Positions 22,734 to 31,046 of a stretch of 36,107 bases of DNA are shown here, piece after piece. The DNA comes from VRUE01 sp044867645 (GTDB lineage Bacteria > Actinomycetota > Thermoleophilia > Solirubrobacterales > 70-9), in assembly GCA_044867645.1 (NCBI GenBank), contig JBIOVI010000036.1, positions 1-36,107 on the forward strand, given 5' to 3'. The notes under the pieces were generated by a model that made no database searches, was not told the DNA's origin, and saw only the letters and a program-made list of their open reading frames with translations. Each line of letters opens with the position of its first letter. The first letter of the stretch is position 1. The position numbers and the translations under genes were made by a program.

Positions 22734-24245
22734 TCAGGCGGCGACGGGGTCGGCGGGCCTCGCCTGAGACATCCCCGCGGAGAACTGCATCGCTCCATCG
22801 TCGATCGGGCCGCGCCTGATCGTGCGGATGTCGAAGGCGTAGTTCTGACGCAAGCGCCAGGGCTCCCTGGATCCCTGTTTCGGGAACTGGTCCAGAGACC
22901 GCAGCACGTAGCCGGAGGTGAAATCGAGCAGCGGCTGCTCGGTGACCCTCGGATCGGTTACCTCGGGCACGCAGCGCCGGTAGCCGTGCTCGTCCATGTG
23001 GTTGAGCAGGCGGCAGACGTACTCGGAGGTGAGGTCGGCCTTCAGCGTCCAGGAGGCGTTGGTGTAGCCGACGGTGAAGGCGCAGTTGGGCACCCCGCTC
23101 AACATCATTCCCTTGTAGGCCATCGTGCTGGGCAGGTGGACGTCCTCGCCGTCGACCGCCAGCTTCATCCCGCCGATGAAGAGCAGGTTGAGCCCAGTCG
23201 CGGTCACGACCACGTCGGCCTGCAGCTCCTCCCCCGACTCGAGCTCGATGCCGTTCTCGGTGAAGGTCGCGATCCTCTCGGTGACGACGGAGGCGCTGCC
23301 GTCCGAGATCGCCCTGAAGAGGTCACCGTCCGGGACCAGGCACATGCGCTGATCCCAGGGGTTGTAACGGGGCCTGAAGTGCTTGTCGACGTCGTAGCCC
23401 GGGGGCAACGAGCGCTCCACCCCTTTGCGGATGAACCTCTTCACCATCTCCGGCCGGCGGCGGCTGAGCTGGTAGAAGAGCGTCTGGATCAGGACGTTCT
23501 TCCAGCGGACGATCGAGTAGGCGACGCGATCCGGAAGGTGGCGGCGCAGCGTGTTGGCAATCCGGTCCTCGGCGGGCAGCGAGGCGATGTAGGTGGGCGA
23601 GCGCTGCAGCATCGTCACGTGCTCGGCGCTCTCCGCCATCGCCGGCACCAGGGTCACCGCGGTGGCGCCGCTGCCGATCACGACGACGCGCTTGCCGGCG
23701 TAGTCGAGATCCTCGGGCCAGTGCTGCGGGTGCACTACCGTGCCGGCGAAACGCTCGAGGCCATCGAAGTCCGGGGTGTAGCCCTCGTCGTAGCGGTAGT
23801 AGCCGCTGCACGTCCAGAGGAAGTCACAGGTCAGCTGCACTTTCTCCCCCGTGTCGGTGCGCTCCGCCTCGACGGTCCAGCGCAGGTCGGCGCTCGACCA
23901 CTCGGCGCCGAGGACGCGATGGTGGAAGCGGATCCTCTCCTCTATCCCATGGTCGTGGGCGGTCCGGCGCACGTACTCGAGGATCGAGGCGCCGTCGGTG
24001 ATCGATTTGGCCTCGGTCCACGGCTTGAACCGGTACCCGAGCGTGTGCATGTCCGAGTCGGAACGGATGCCCGGATAGCGAAACAGGTCCCAGGTGCCAC
24101 CGAGGTCGCCGCGCGCCTCGAGGATCGCGTAACTCTTGCCAGGGCAGCGCTCTTGCAGATGGTAGGCAGCACCGATGCCGGAGAGGCCGGCGCCAACGAT
24201 CAGCACATCGCGGTGTTCAGGCGCTGCAGCGGCCACGGCGAGCAT
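22734..24245 (-). CDS. Flavin-containing/Baeyer-Villiger monooxygenase (EthA-like)
   Basis: 503 residues. FAD motif GAGLSGIG at 18-25; the class B monooxygenase fingerprint F-x-G-x3-H-x3-W at Phe166, Gly168, His172, Trp176 followed by Pro; NADPH motif GSGATA at 191-196; and VVTATGLNL. Such enzymes insert oxygen into ketones or oxidise sulfur or nitrogen using NADPH and O2. The substrate is unknown; the overall pattern recalls mycobacterial EthA. ATG at 24245; the extension to 24347 is not supported. The gene lies 58 nt after the DHFR-like gene on the same strand. Confidence 0.9.
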   Translation of the reverse strand: MLAVAAAAPEHRDVLIVGAGLSGIGAAYHLQERCPGKSYAILEARGDLGGTWDLFRYPGIRSDSDMHTLGYRFKPWTEAKSITDGASILEYVRRTAHDHGIEERIRFHHRVLGAEWSSADLRWTVEAERTDTGEKVQLTCDFLWTCSGYYRYDEGYTPDFDGLERFAGTVVHPQHWPEDLDYAGKRVVVIGSGATAVTLVPAMAESAEHVTMLQRSPTYIASLPAEDRIANTLRRHLPDRVAYSIVRWKNVLIQTLFYQLSRRRPEMVKRFIRKGVERSLPPGYDVDKHFRPRYNPWDQRMCLVPDGDLFRAISDGSASVVTERIATFTENGIELESGEELQADVVVTATGLNLLFIGGMKLAVDGEDVHLPSTMAYKGMMLSGVPNCAFTVGYTNASWTLKADLTSEYVCRLLNHMDEHGYRRCVPEVTDPRVTEQPLLDFTSGYVLRSLDQFPKQGSREPWRLRQNYAFDIRTIRRGPIDDGAMQFSAGMSQARPADPVAA

Positions 24246-24303
24246 TGTCGCAGGCTGGCTGGTCAGCCAGTGTGACGCTCCGCATAGCGCCGCGCCGCGA
24301 TCT

Positions 24304-24945
24304 CTACTTGACGCGGTACCTGAGGTGGGTGACGTCTGGCGTCTCAACGACCAGCGTGGGTTCCAGCTCGAGACCGGCGCCTGCGCCGCCCTCGAAGAGC
24401 CGGGCGCCGCTGCCGAGCAGGACCGGAACCACGTTCAGCTGCAGCTCGTCGAGCAAGCCGGCCGCGAGGTACTGCTGGGCGATCTCGGCGCCGCCCCCGA
24501 GCGCGACGTCCTTGTCCCCGGCGGCTTCCCTGGCCTGCTCCAGCCCCGACTCGATTCCCTCGGTTACGAAGTGGAAGGTCGTCCCCCCCTGCTTCTCCAG
24601 CGGTTCCCGCTCGTGATGGGTGATTACGAAGACAGGCGTGTGGAAGGGCGGCTCGTCTCCCCACCAGCCCTGCCAGGGATCGTCTCCCCAGGGCCCCGGC
24701 CCACCCCCGAACATGTTGCGGCCCATCACAGTCGCGCCGAGGTTGGCAGTCGCCTCCTCCATCAGCGGCGTGCTCGCGTTGACCTCGCCACCCTCGTACC
24801 CGTGAGTCTCGCGCCAAACGGCAAGCTTGAGGACCCAGTCGTGCAGCTGCTCCCCCCCTTCGCCGAGCGGGTTCTCCTCGCTCTGATTGGGACCGGCGAC
24901 GAAGCCGTCCACCGAAATCGAGATCTGAAACCTGAACCTGGGCAT
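24304..24945 (-). CDS. Dihydrofolate reductase-family protein (RibD C-terminal type)
   Basis: 213 residues. N-terminal ISISVDGFVAGPNQSEENPLG, then ATVMGRNMFGG and a GGGAEIAQQYLAAGLLDEL block, the hallmarks of the RibD_C/YyaP family. NADPH-dependent reductases with unassigned substrates; not a true folate enzyme by sequence. A 24-residue or so insertion with Trp and Pro (PWGDDPWQGWW) is larger than usual. The ATG at 24945 is 5 nt after the stop of the VOC gene, so they are probably coupled. Confidence 0.87.
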   Translation of the reverse strand: MPRFRFQISISVDGFVAGPNQSEENPLGEGGEQLHDWVLKLAVWRETHGYEGGEVNASTPLMEEATANLGATVMGRNMFGGGPGPWGDDPWQGWWGDEPPFHTPVFVITHHEREPLEKQGGTTFHFVTEGIESGLEQAREAAGDKDVALGGGAEIAQQYLAAGLLDELQLNVVPVLLGSGARLFEGGAGAGLELEPTLVVETPDVTHLRYRVK

Positions 24946-24950
24946 GGCGA

Positions 24951-25310
24951 TCAGTCGCGCGGCGCGTAGCGGTTGTGCAACATCAGGTCGTTGCCGTCCG
25001 GGTCGGTGAAGAACGCCATGTGGCAGACGCCGGTGTCGAAGGTCTCGCCGGCGAAGACGACGCCCCTGGCCTCCAGCTCCTTGCGAGCCGCCTCTATGTC
25101 GTCCACGTGCAGCGCCGGATGCGCATTCTTCTGCGGTGCGAACTCCATGCCGAGTTTTCCCGGCTCCCAGATGCCGAAGCAGGTGTCGCCGGCCCAGAAC
25201 TCGAACTGAGCGTGCTCGTCCGGACGCAGCCCGAGCGTCTCGACGTAGAAGCGGCGCGACCGCTCGCTGTCCTGGGACGGGATGCCAATGAAATCGGTCT
25301 TGCTGATCAC
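24951..25310 (-). CDS. VOC family protein
   Basis: 119 residues. DSERSRRFYVETLGLRP, FGIWEPGK, HPALHVDDIEAARKEL and FFTDPDGNDLMLHNRY are typical of glyoxalase/bleomycin-resistance/dioxygenase proteins. The substrate cannot be told. GTG start at 25310 with GGAGG 4-5 nt upstream. First of a likely three-gene unit with the DHFR-like and monooxygenase genes. Confidence 0.87.
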   Translation of the reverse strand: MISKTDFIGIPSQDSERSRRFYVETLGLRPDEHAQFEFWAGDTCFGIWEPGKLGMEFAPQKNAHPALHVDDIEAARKELEARGVVFAGETFDTGVCHMAFFTDPDGNDLMLHNRYAPRD

Positions 25311-25377
25311 GAGCCCTCCAGTGTCAGTCGGAACGGTGGAATCCCCAGCTCAGATTACCGACGGTACGGTGAGCGCT

Positions 25378-25930
25378 GTGAACGTCCTGATCGCAGCGGA
25401 CATGGAGAGTGCTGGCAGCGATCGAGGCGCTGCGCGGCGGCGGCGTCGAGAACATCTCGGTCGGCGACTGGCACATGGTCGGTACCAACGTCGAACGCGA
25501 CCGCATCCCGAACGGGATCGAGGTGCGCCCGATCGCCGAGCTGGCGCTGGTCGAGGCCAGCCCCTCGATGGCGAAGGCTCACGGCGGTCCGCTCGACGCG
25601 GTGGTGATGATCGGCCACCACGCCCGCACGCCCAGCCCCCGAGGCTTCTGCTCGCACACCTTTGTCTGGCGACCAAGGAGGGTCGAGGACGGGCGACGGC
25701 TCGCTCGCAGGACCCCGGCACGGTGCGCGCCGAGCTAGCCGAGTCGATCGGCGCCGCTCGTCGCGCCGCTGCAGCCGCCACCGGCGCGCAGCTCCCGGCG
25801 CAGCTTCGGATCGCGGTCGAGGGCGAGGAGATCGCCGAGACGACGGTCTCCGAGCCGGTGATGCGCTCGAAGGAGCGCCTGGCTCGCGGCGAGCCCGTCG
25901 GTGGCGGCCGCGGTCGCGAAGGCCCGCTAG
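25378..25930 (+). pseudogene. Decayed M55 D-aminopeptidase (DppA-like) gene
   Basis: Pieces of one M55 peptidase lie in order in different frames. The start VNVLIAADMES (from GTG 25378) matches the DppA N-terminus. A second frame gives VENISVGDWHM and then LDAVVMIGHHARTPSPRGFCSHTF, the metal-site region. A third gives RAELAESIGAARRAAAAAT. The last reads WLAASPSVAAAVAKAR before TAG at 25928-25930. At about 550 bp it is clearly shorter than the usual 265-280 codons, so there are deletions as well as frameshifts. Its stop shares CTAG with the convergent DUF2855 gene. Sequencing error alone would not explain the missing length. Confidence 0.75.
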
Positions 25931-26997
25931 GAGAGCGAGAGGACGTGAGCGCTCGTCGGGGCGACGCGGCCCTCGAGCACCTCCAGATAGGCGCTCCGCA
26001 CAGCCTCGAAGCCCTGCGCCCGAATCGGCTCGAGCCAGCCACCGGTCCACTCGCAGAACGGATGCCAGGCGTCGGCGACGCGCGACTCGAGCCCTTCCCG
26101 GCCCCAGTCCTTGGCGCGCTTGACGACCCGGTCGGGGGCGAAGAAGAAGGCCGGCGCGGGTCCCGGTAGCTCGGACGCGCCCGTCCCGAACTCCTGCCAA
26201 TGGGTGACCCCCACGGCCATGCTGTGGGCCAGATCGCCGCCGTAGTGCGAGTGGACCGCGAGACGGACCTCCCCGTCGCCGGCGATGTCGACGAAGGTGG
26301 CGGGCCCCCGCCCGAGCGAGTCGATCGCGTCGTAGGCGACGACGCGATCGTAGATCCCCAGCCCCTCGACGAAACCGGCGCTGCGCGTCGAGGTGAGGGC
26401 GACGACCTCGACGCCGTCGCGCCGTGCCAAGAGGAAAGCTGCGGCGATTGCCGTCTTGCTCGAGGCGCTGGAGATGACGACCGGGCCACCCGTCGTCAGC
26501 CGGTCGTCGGCGAGCTGGTCGTCGATCAGGAACGAGGTGAAGAAGAGCGGCCGCAGCAACATCTGGATCTCCTCGGTGTCCGCGCGGTAGAAGGAATCGG
26601 ACGCGGTGGCCAGGTAGCGGTGGTAGGCCGAGGGCAGCGCCGTCCGGTGCGGCGAGGCGTCGACGAAGCCGGCCTCGCCGGCATCGGCCGGCGTCACGAC
26701 CAGGTAAGAGGAAGGCGGTAGATACCCGTACAGGCGCGTCCCGGGCTCGACGCCCTCGGCCTCGCTGCGCTCCACCTCGGCGAACCCCCACATCGGAACG
26801 CGGCCCCAGCCCTCCTCGGCCGGAAAGAAGTCCCAGTAGGACATCGTCTCGCCGAAGACCGCGTAGGTGACGTTGTTCGACGTGAGCCCGAAGGTCGCGA
26901 CCCGGAGCAGCGCCTGGCCCGGCTCGAGCTCGGGCGCCGACGAGTCGGCAAGGCGGCACTCGCGGAGGTCACCGCGCTTGACCAAGAAGTCAGTCAT
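25927..26997 (-). CDS. DUF2855 family protein (MDR-like fold)
   Basis: 356 residues. N-terminal half resembles the catalytic domain of medium-chain dehydrogenases (LEPGQALLRVATFGLTSNNVTYA). A nucleotide-binding part follows (VVISSASSKTAIAAAFLLA, then EVVALTSTRSAGFVEGLG). Zinc ligands are not obvious. The family is DUF2855 from memory, with no established function; an oxidoreductase or quinone-reductase-like activity is inference. ATG at 26997. Divergent from the epimerase/reductase gene with only 9 nt between. Confidence 0.85.
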   Translation of the reverse strand: MTDFLVKRGDLRECRLADSSAPELEPGQALLRVATFGLTSNNVTYAVFGETMSYWDFFPAEEGWGRVPMWGFAEVERSEAEGVEPGTRLYGYLPPSSYLVVTPADAGEAGFVDASPHRTALPSAYHRYLATASDSFYRADTEEIQMLLRPLFFTSFLIDDQLADDRLTTGGPVVISSASSKTAIAAAFLLARRDGVEVVALTSTRSAGFVEGLGIYDRVVAYDAIDSLGRGPATFVDIAGDGEVRLAVHSHYGGDLAHSMAVGVTHWQEFGTGASELPGPAPAFFFAPDRVVKRAKDWGREGLESRVADAWHPFCEWTGGWLEPIRAQGFEAVRSAYLEVLEGRVAPTSAHVLSLS

Positions 26998-27006
26998 GGT
27001 TTCCAG

Positions 27007-28041
27007 ATGCTCTCAGGTTCGGAGACGGTGCTGGTCACCGGCGGTTCGGGATTCCTCGGCGGCTGGTGCGCGATCGAGCTCCTGCGTCGCGGCTATCGGG
27101 TGCGCACGACCGTGCGGGATCTCGCCCGTGAGCCGGATGTCCGGGCGGCAGTCGCCTCCGAGGTAGACGCTGGCGACCGTCTCTCCGTGCTGGCGGCCGA
27201 TCTGCGCGGCGACGACGGCTGGGAGCAGGCCGCGCACGGATGCGACTACGTCCTCCACGTCGCCTCCCCATTTCCCCCGGCGCAGCCGAAGGACCCCGAC
27301 GAGCTGATCGTGCCAGCTCGGGAGGGGACCCTGCGGGTTCTGCGCGCGAGCCTCGACGCCGGCGTCAAGCGCGTCGTGGTCACCTCCTCGGTTGCCGCGA
27401 TCGCCGGCGGCCGGCGCTCGACCGCACCGCTCACCGAGGAGGACTGGACCGACCTCGACAATCCCGACCTGACGCCGTACGTGCGCTCGAAGACGCTCGC
27501 CGAGCAAGCCGCCTGGGACCTCGTGCGCGAGCGGGGCGAGGTCGAGAAGCTCGTGGTCGTCAATCCGGGCGCGATCCTTGGCCCCGTCTTCAGCGCGGAT
27601 CGCTCCTACTCGATCGAGATGGTCGAGCGGCTGCTGAAGGGCATTCCCGGCGCACCGCGGATCGGCTTCAGCATCGTCGACGTCCGCGATGTCGCCGATC
27701 TTCAGCTGCGGGCGATGACCGCCCCCGAGGCCGGCGGCGAGCGCTTCATCGCGGTCGCGTCGTTCCAGTGGATGTCGGAGGTCGCGGAGATGCTGCGCGA
27801 CCGCCTCGGCGGAGCGGCCGCGAAGGTGCCAAAGCGAACCGTCCCGAACCTGGTCGTGCGCGCCATGGCCGTCTTCGACCCCGGCATCCGCTCGGTCGTC
27901 GGCCAGCTCGGCCGCAAGACGGAGCTGTCGCACGAGAAGGCCGAGACGGTCCTTGGCTGGTCGCCACGCCCGGTCGAGGACACGGTCGCCGAGTGCGGCC
28001 GCAGCCTGATCGACAAGGGCGTCGTCGAGACCGCAACCTGA
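27007..28041 (+). CDS. NAD-dependent epimerase/dihydroflavonol reductase-like extended SDR
   Basis: 344 residues. Rossmann motif LVTGGSGFLGGWCA, the basic TTVRDL after beta-2 that favours NADPH, VVTSSVAAIAGG (catalytic Ser), and YVRSKTLAE with the Tyr-x3-Lys pair. VDVRDVADLQLRAM is the usual C-terminal segment. The closest groups are dihydroflavonol-4-reductase/3-beta-HSD-like enzymes reducing carbonyls; substrate unknown. ATG at 27007. A strong hairpin follows the stop. Confidence 0.9.
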   Translation: MLSGSETVLVTGGSGFLGGWCAIELLRRGYRVRTTVRDLAREPDVRAAVASEVDAGDRLSVLAADLRGDDGWEQAAHGCDYVLHVASPFPPAQPKDPDELIVPAREGTLRVLRASLDAGVKRVVVTSSVAAIAGGRRSTAPLTEEDWTDLDNPDLTPYVRSKTLAEQAAWDLVRERGEVEKLVVVNPGAILGPVFSADRSYSIEMVERLLKGIPGAPRIGFSIVDVRDVADLQLRAMTAPEAGGERFIAVASFQWMSEVAEMLRDRLGGAAAKVPKRTVPNLVVRAMAVFDPGIRSVVGQLGRKTELSHEKAETVLGWSPRPVEDTVAECGRSLIDKGVVETAT

Positions 28042-28051
28042 ACCCGAAAGC

Positions 28052-28079
28052 GCCAGGACCGCCCGAAGGCGGCCCTGGC
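28052..28079. terminator. Hairpin after the epimerase/reductase gene
   Basis: GCCAGG-a-CCGCC, a CGAA tetraloop, then GGCGG-c-CCTGGC: an 11-bp stem with one internal mismatch, 10 nt after the stop at 28041. No U-run follows. It could serve both the rightward gene and a leftward transcript from the micro-ORF. Confidence 0.65.
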
Positions 28080-28146
28080 CAGGTGCTTGGAACGAGCGCG
28101 GGAACAGCGACCGAGTGGGACAAAGCCCGGCCTCCCTTTGCTCGCC

Positions 28147-28175
28147 GGTGCCCGGGGTGGATTCCGCCGGGCGCC
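28147..28175 (-). terminator. Hairpin downstream of the micro-ORF
   Basis: Arms 28147-28155 and 28167-28175 (GGTGCCCGG against CCGGGCGCC) pair over 9 bp with one G-T and an 11-nt loop. It lies 17 nt after the minus-strand micro-ORF stop, a fitting place for its terminator. No U-run. Confidence 0.4.
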
Positions 28176-28191
28176 CGAACCAGTGCGGCGC

Positions 28192-28236
28192 CTAGCGGCC
28201 CTGCACCTCCAGAGTCCCCTCAAGCATGTGAATCAA
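28192..28236 (-). CDS. Candidate 14-codon micro-ORF with very strong Shine-Dalgarno
   Basis: On the minus strand a TTG at 28236 (or ATG at 28227) opens a short frame encoding LIHMLEGTLEVQGR, then TAG. It lies 10 nt (or 19 nt from the ATG) after the AGGAGG core of a 16-nt sequence nearly complementary to the 16S rRNA 3' end. A hairpin follows. It may be a leader peptide, a small protein or part of a small RNA. No larger gene follows it on that strand before the convergent gene at 28041. Confidence 0.4.
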   Translation of the reverse strand: MIHMLEGTLEVQGR

Positions 28237-28240
28237 CGTA

Positions 28241-28256
28241 GGACCACCTCCTTTCT
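28241..28256 (-). promoter_or_regulatory. Extended Shine-Dalgarno (plus strand mimics the 16S rRNA 3' tail)
   Basis: The minus strand reads AGAAAGGAGGTGGTCC. The plus strand reads GGACCACCTCCTTTCT, one base from the canonical 16S rRNA 3' end GGATCACCTCCTTTCT. As a ribosome binding site it far exceeds the pairing seen elsewhere in this window. Confidence 0.6.
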
Positions 28257-28268
28257 CTGGTGATCCGA

Positions 28269-28299
28269 TTGAAGCAAATCGCCCAGTCGAGGCTACGAT
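28269..28299 (+). promoter_or_regulatory. Candidate promoter of the GGCT-like gene
   Basis: TTGAAG (28269-28274) and TACGAT (28294-28299) are separated by 19 bp. The -10 ends 7 nt before the ATG at 28307, so the message would be leaderless. The spacing is slightly long. Confidence 0.4.
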
Positions 28300-28306
28300 C
28301 GCCCCC

Positions 28307-29194
28307 ATGTCGACTTGGCCGACGATCGCCGAGCCGGAGCTGCTCGAGCGGCTTGCCCTGGACGATCGCGAGTTCGAAGCGTTCATCGAAGCGCTGGCGG
28401 AGCGGGTCCCTCCTCGCGACTACGACGAGGCGTCGTTCGCGCGAGCGCTCGGCTACCCGTGGCCGCGACCGGGCGGGTCCTACCGGCTGGCGGGCGGGTC
28501 GGTAGAGCTGCTCGAGGATCTGACCGCGGCGGACCGCGAGCACGCTCTCGATCGATTCACCTCCGCCGACGGCGGGCGCCTACCGGTTCTAGCGTTCGGC
28601 TCCAACGCGGCGCCGGAGGCGCTCGAGCGAAAGTTCGCCCACTTCCCGGGCGAGGAGGACCGAGCGGTGCTGGCTCTGACCGGTCATCTGCACGACTTCG
28701 ACGTCGGGGTCTCACCGCAGCCGGCGCTGTATGGCGCGATGCCGGCCACCCTCTTCCCAAGCCCACACACCCAGGTTCAGGCGACGGTCCTCTGGGTCAC
28801 CGCAACCCAATTCACGCAGCTTGCCTGGTCGGAGCTCAGCTATCGGCTGGGTAGGTTGCGGACGACCTTCGAAGTCGATAACGATACGACGACCTTTGGC
28901 GAGATTCTCGCCTTCGTTTCCCGCTTCGGCGCCTTCTGCGTAAACGGAGAACCAGTCGCGCTCGCGGCGGTCCCAGCCTCCGGCCGGACCGCCAGCGCCC
29001 TCACCCAGGAGCAACTGCTGGATGCGGTCGCCGCACTCGCCATCGGACCCGGGGCGAGCGCCGAGATGCTGGTGCGCGCAATCTTCGAGGACTTGGGCCG
29101 GATCGCTCCGAAGATCGCGGCGACGGCATGGAAAAGCTCCCTGCCGTTCGCCTCGGAGCGCTGGACCCCGTTCCCCTCGACGGAGGAGCGCTAG
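28307..29194 (+). CDS. Hypothetical protein, possibly gamma-glutamylcyclotransferase-like
   Basis: 295 residues, not confidently recognised. The middle part has VLAFGSNAAPEALERKF and PALYGAMPATLFP, which recalls the (Y/F)GSN and following strand of GGCT-like folds. The catalytic Glu of that family cannot be placed with certainty. An acidic N-terminal region of about 95 residues and an Ala-rich C-terminal helical region flank it. No signal peptide or membrane segment. Its stop shares CTAG with the convergent RTX gene. Confidence 0.75.
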   Translation: MSTWPTIAEPELLERLALDDREFEAFIEALAERVPPRDYDEASFARALGYPWPRPGGSYRLAGGSVELLEDLTAADREHALDRFTSADGGRLPVLAFGSNAAPEALERKFAHFPGEEDRAVLALTGHLHDFDVGVSPQPALYGAMPATLFPSPHTQVQATVLWVTATQFTQLAWSELSYRLGRLRTTFEVDNDTTTFGEILAFVSRFGAFCVNGEPVALAAVPASGRTASALTQEQLLDAVAALAIGPGASAEMLVRAIFEDLGRIAPKIAATAWKSSLPFASERWTPFPSTEER

Positions 29195-30867
29195 CGCACG
29201 TACTCGCAGCGACGGGTCCGGTCGTTGCCGCGACCGCCGATGCAGCGATCGGGTCCGCCCCTGCTGTCGAGTACGTCGGGGCCGCCGCGACCGAGCAGCG
29301 TGTCCGGGCCGGCGGCGCCGATCAATACATCGGGGCCGGTCGAGCCCTCGATCTTCTCGACGCTGCCGTCGATACGGCTGCCACCGCAATAGCCGAGGTC
29401 GGGATCGATCGCCCGTCCGCCGATCGCTGCCCTGATGACGATGCCGGCGTTGCGCACCCGGGCAAAGGAGGCGCTGTCGTTGTCACCTTGCCCACCGTGG
29501 AAGAGGTCGCCGCAAGGCTGACCGCCGATCAGGAGATCGTCGCCGCCCCCGCCGACCAGCGTTGCCGCGCCGCTGTCGCGACGTGGATGGAGGATGTTGA
29601 CCCCGAAGAGCGCGTCGTCCCCTCCACCGCCGCTCAGGGTGTCGGGGTCGCGATCGTCGCCGGCGTAGATCGTGTCGCCACCGAGCCCTCCGCGCAGCCA
29701 ATCGCTGCCCGGTCCACCCTCGATCGTCACCGAGACCTCCGCCGGAACGCTGTCCTCGACCTCGAGCCTGTCTTCGCCACCGCCGAGGGAGACGAGGATC
29801 GAAGTCACCGGCCCGGCACAGGCAACCGAGCCAACGCCGAAGCCGCAGCCTCCCGAGCGAGGAGCACTGAGCAGCACGGGGTTGCCGGACCCGCGTCGAA
29901 CGAGATAGCCACGGTCTCCGCGGCTGACCGTGACGTCGTCGACTTGGTCGTCGCCGACGATCGTGAGGCTCGACGACGCGGTGATGCTCTCGTACAACTC
30001 GACCTGCGTTCCCCTGCCGCGACCGGCGGAGGGGCCACAGGAGTCCTCGACCGCGAATGGCCCGACACAGTGGTCGCTGCCCGGGCCGCCAATGGCCTGA
30101 TCGCCGCTCCTCGCGCCGAGCAGCTGGTCGTCGCCGGGGCCGCCATCGAGCCTGTTGGACGTCCTGTCGGAGCCCACCAACGTGTCGGCGGCGGACCCGC
30201 CCACGATGTCCTCGATGCCGATCAGCTGCTCGTCCTCGGCCCCAACTACGGCCCCTTGGCTGAGATCGGCCTCGATCGGGCCGCCCGCTCCCCGGTAGGA
30301 GGCGATGTCGTGCCCACCCGGACCCCCATCGATGAGATCGTTGCCGATCCCACCCAAGAGGGTGTCCAAGATGCCTCGTCCGCCGGCGACGTCGTCATCG
30401 CCCGGGCCGCCGTCGACGTCGTCGCGGTTGCCGAGCCCTCCGCGCACGGCATCGTTGCCGCTGTCGCCGAAGACCTCGTCGCGATCGGTGCCGCCGTCCA
30501 GCTCATCGGAGCCGCGCCCGCCGTGGATGGAGTCGTTACCCCCCTTGCCGCCGATCGTGTCGTTGCCCCGCTCGCCGAAGATCCTGTCGCGACCGGACCC
30601 ACCGCAGATCACGTCGTTGCCACCACCGCCAACGATGACGTTCGGGCCGCGACCGGCGGCGATCACATCGGGTGCTCTGGTCCCGCGAATCGTCCCCTCG
30701 TTGGAGGCGATCGTCGCGCGCCGCCCGCCGCACTCGGACTGCTGGGCCCCGACGGAGGTCGCGAAGATGAGGCCGATGAAGACGAGAGGCACGAGGATCG
30801 TCCCGAGCTGGCGGTATCGCGGCGATTCGCCCAGAGGTCTCCCTATGTCGTTCGGGCGCGCCTTCAT
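29191..30867 (-). CDS. Secreted RTX-like calcium-binding repeat protein
   Basis: 558 residues. One hydrophobic segment at about 20-40, ending VGAQQ, acts as a signal peptide or anchor. Two arrays of GGxGxDxUx-type nonapeptides follow (about 55-255 and 370-545), for example VGGGGNDVICGGSGRDRIFG. Between them lies a non-repetitive beta-rich stretch of about 100 residues with Cys. RTX repeats fold into a calcium-bound beta-roll outside the cell. No catalytic or adhesion domain is seen, and no type I secretion genes are nearby, so export is probably by Sec. ATG at 30867 chosen because it starts just before the signal; the frame extends further upstream. Confidence 0.85.
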   Translation of the reverse strand: MKARPNDIGRPLGESPRYRQLGTILVPLVFIGLIFATSVGAQQSECGGRRATIASNEGTIRGTRAPDVIAAGRGPNVIVGGGGNDVICGGSGRDRIFGERGNDTIGGKGGNDSIHGGRGSDELDGGTDRDEVFGDSGNDAVRGGLGNRDDVDGGPGDDDVAGGRGILDTLLGGIGNDLIDGGPGGHDIASYRGAGGPIEADLSQGAVVGAEDEQLIGIEDIVGGSAADTLVGSDRTSNRLDGGPGDDQLLGARSGDQAIGGPGSDHCVGPFAVEDSCGPSAGRGRGTQVELYESITASSSLTIVGDDQVDDVTVSRGDRGYLVRRGSGNPVLLSAPRSGGCGFGVGSVACAGPVTSILVSLGGGEDRLEVEDSVPAEVSVTIEGGPGSDWLRGGLGGDTIYAGDDRDPDTLSGGGGDDALFGVNILHPRRDSGAATLVGGGGDDLLIGGQPCGDLFHGGQGDNDSASFARVRNAGIVIRAAIGGRAIDPDLGYCGGSRIDGSVEKIEGSTGPDVLIGAAGPDTLLGRGGPDVLDSRGGPDRCIGGRGNDRTRRCEYVR

Positions 30868-31046
30868 CACTGGCTGACGGCGATGCTCCCTGCTGCGCCG
30901 ACCTGCCCCAATGCGCAGATCGCGGAGTGGTGCCTCTCGGCTACCCGCTCCCGAAAGACTGGCATAACCACGTCCTCGCCACTTCCTGGACCAGGAGGCA
31001 TGCGACAACAGGTTTCAGCAGCCGATGGCTCGCGCGGTCGCCGCGA

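Noticed and set aside
25355..26959. 534-codon minus-strand frame across the DUF2855 gene and pseudogene
   Set aside because: Out of frame with DUF2855 and antisense to the decayed peptidase; Arg-rich without any motif.
28241..28256. True 16S rRNA 3' end on the plus strand
   Set aside because: Only the 16-nt tail resembles 16S; the preceding sequence has no rRNA helix 44/45 features and no 23S or tRNA follows.
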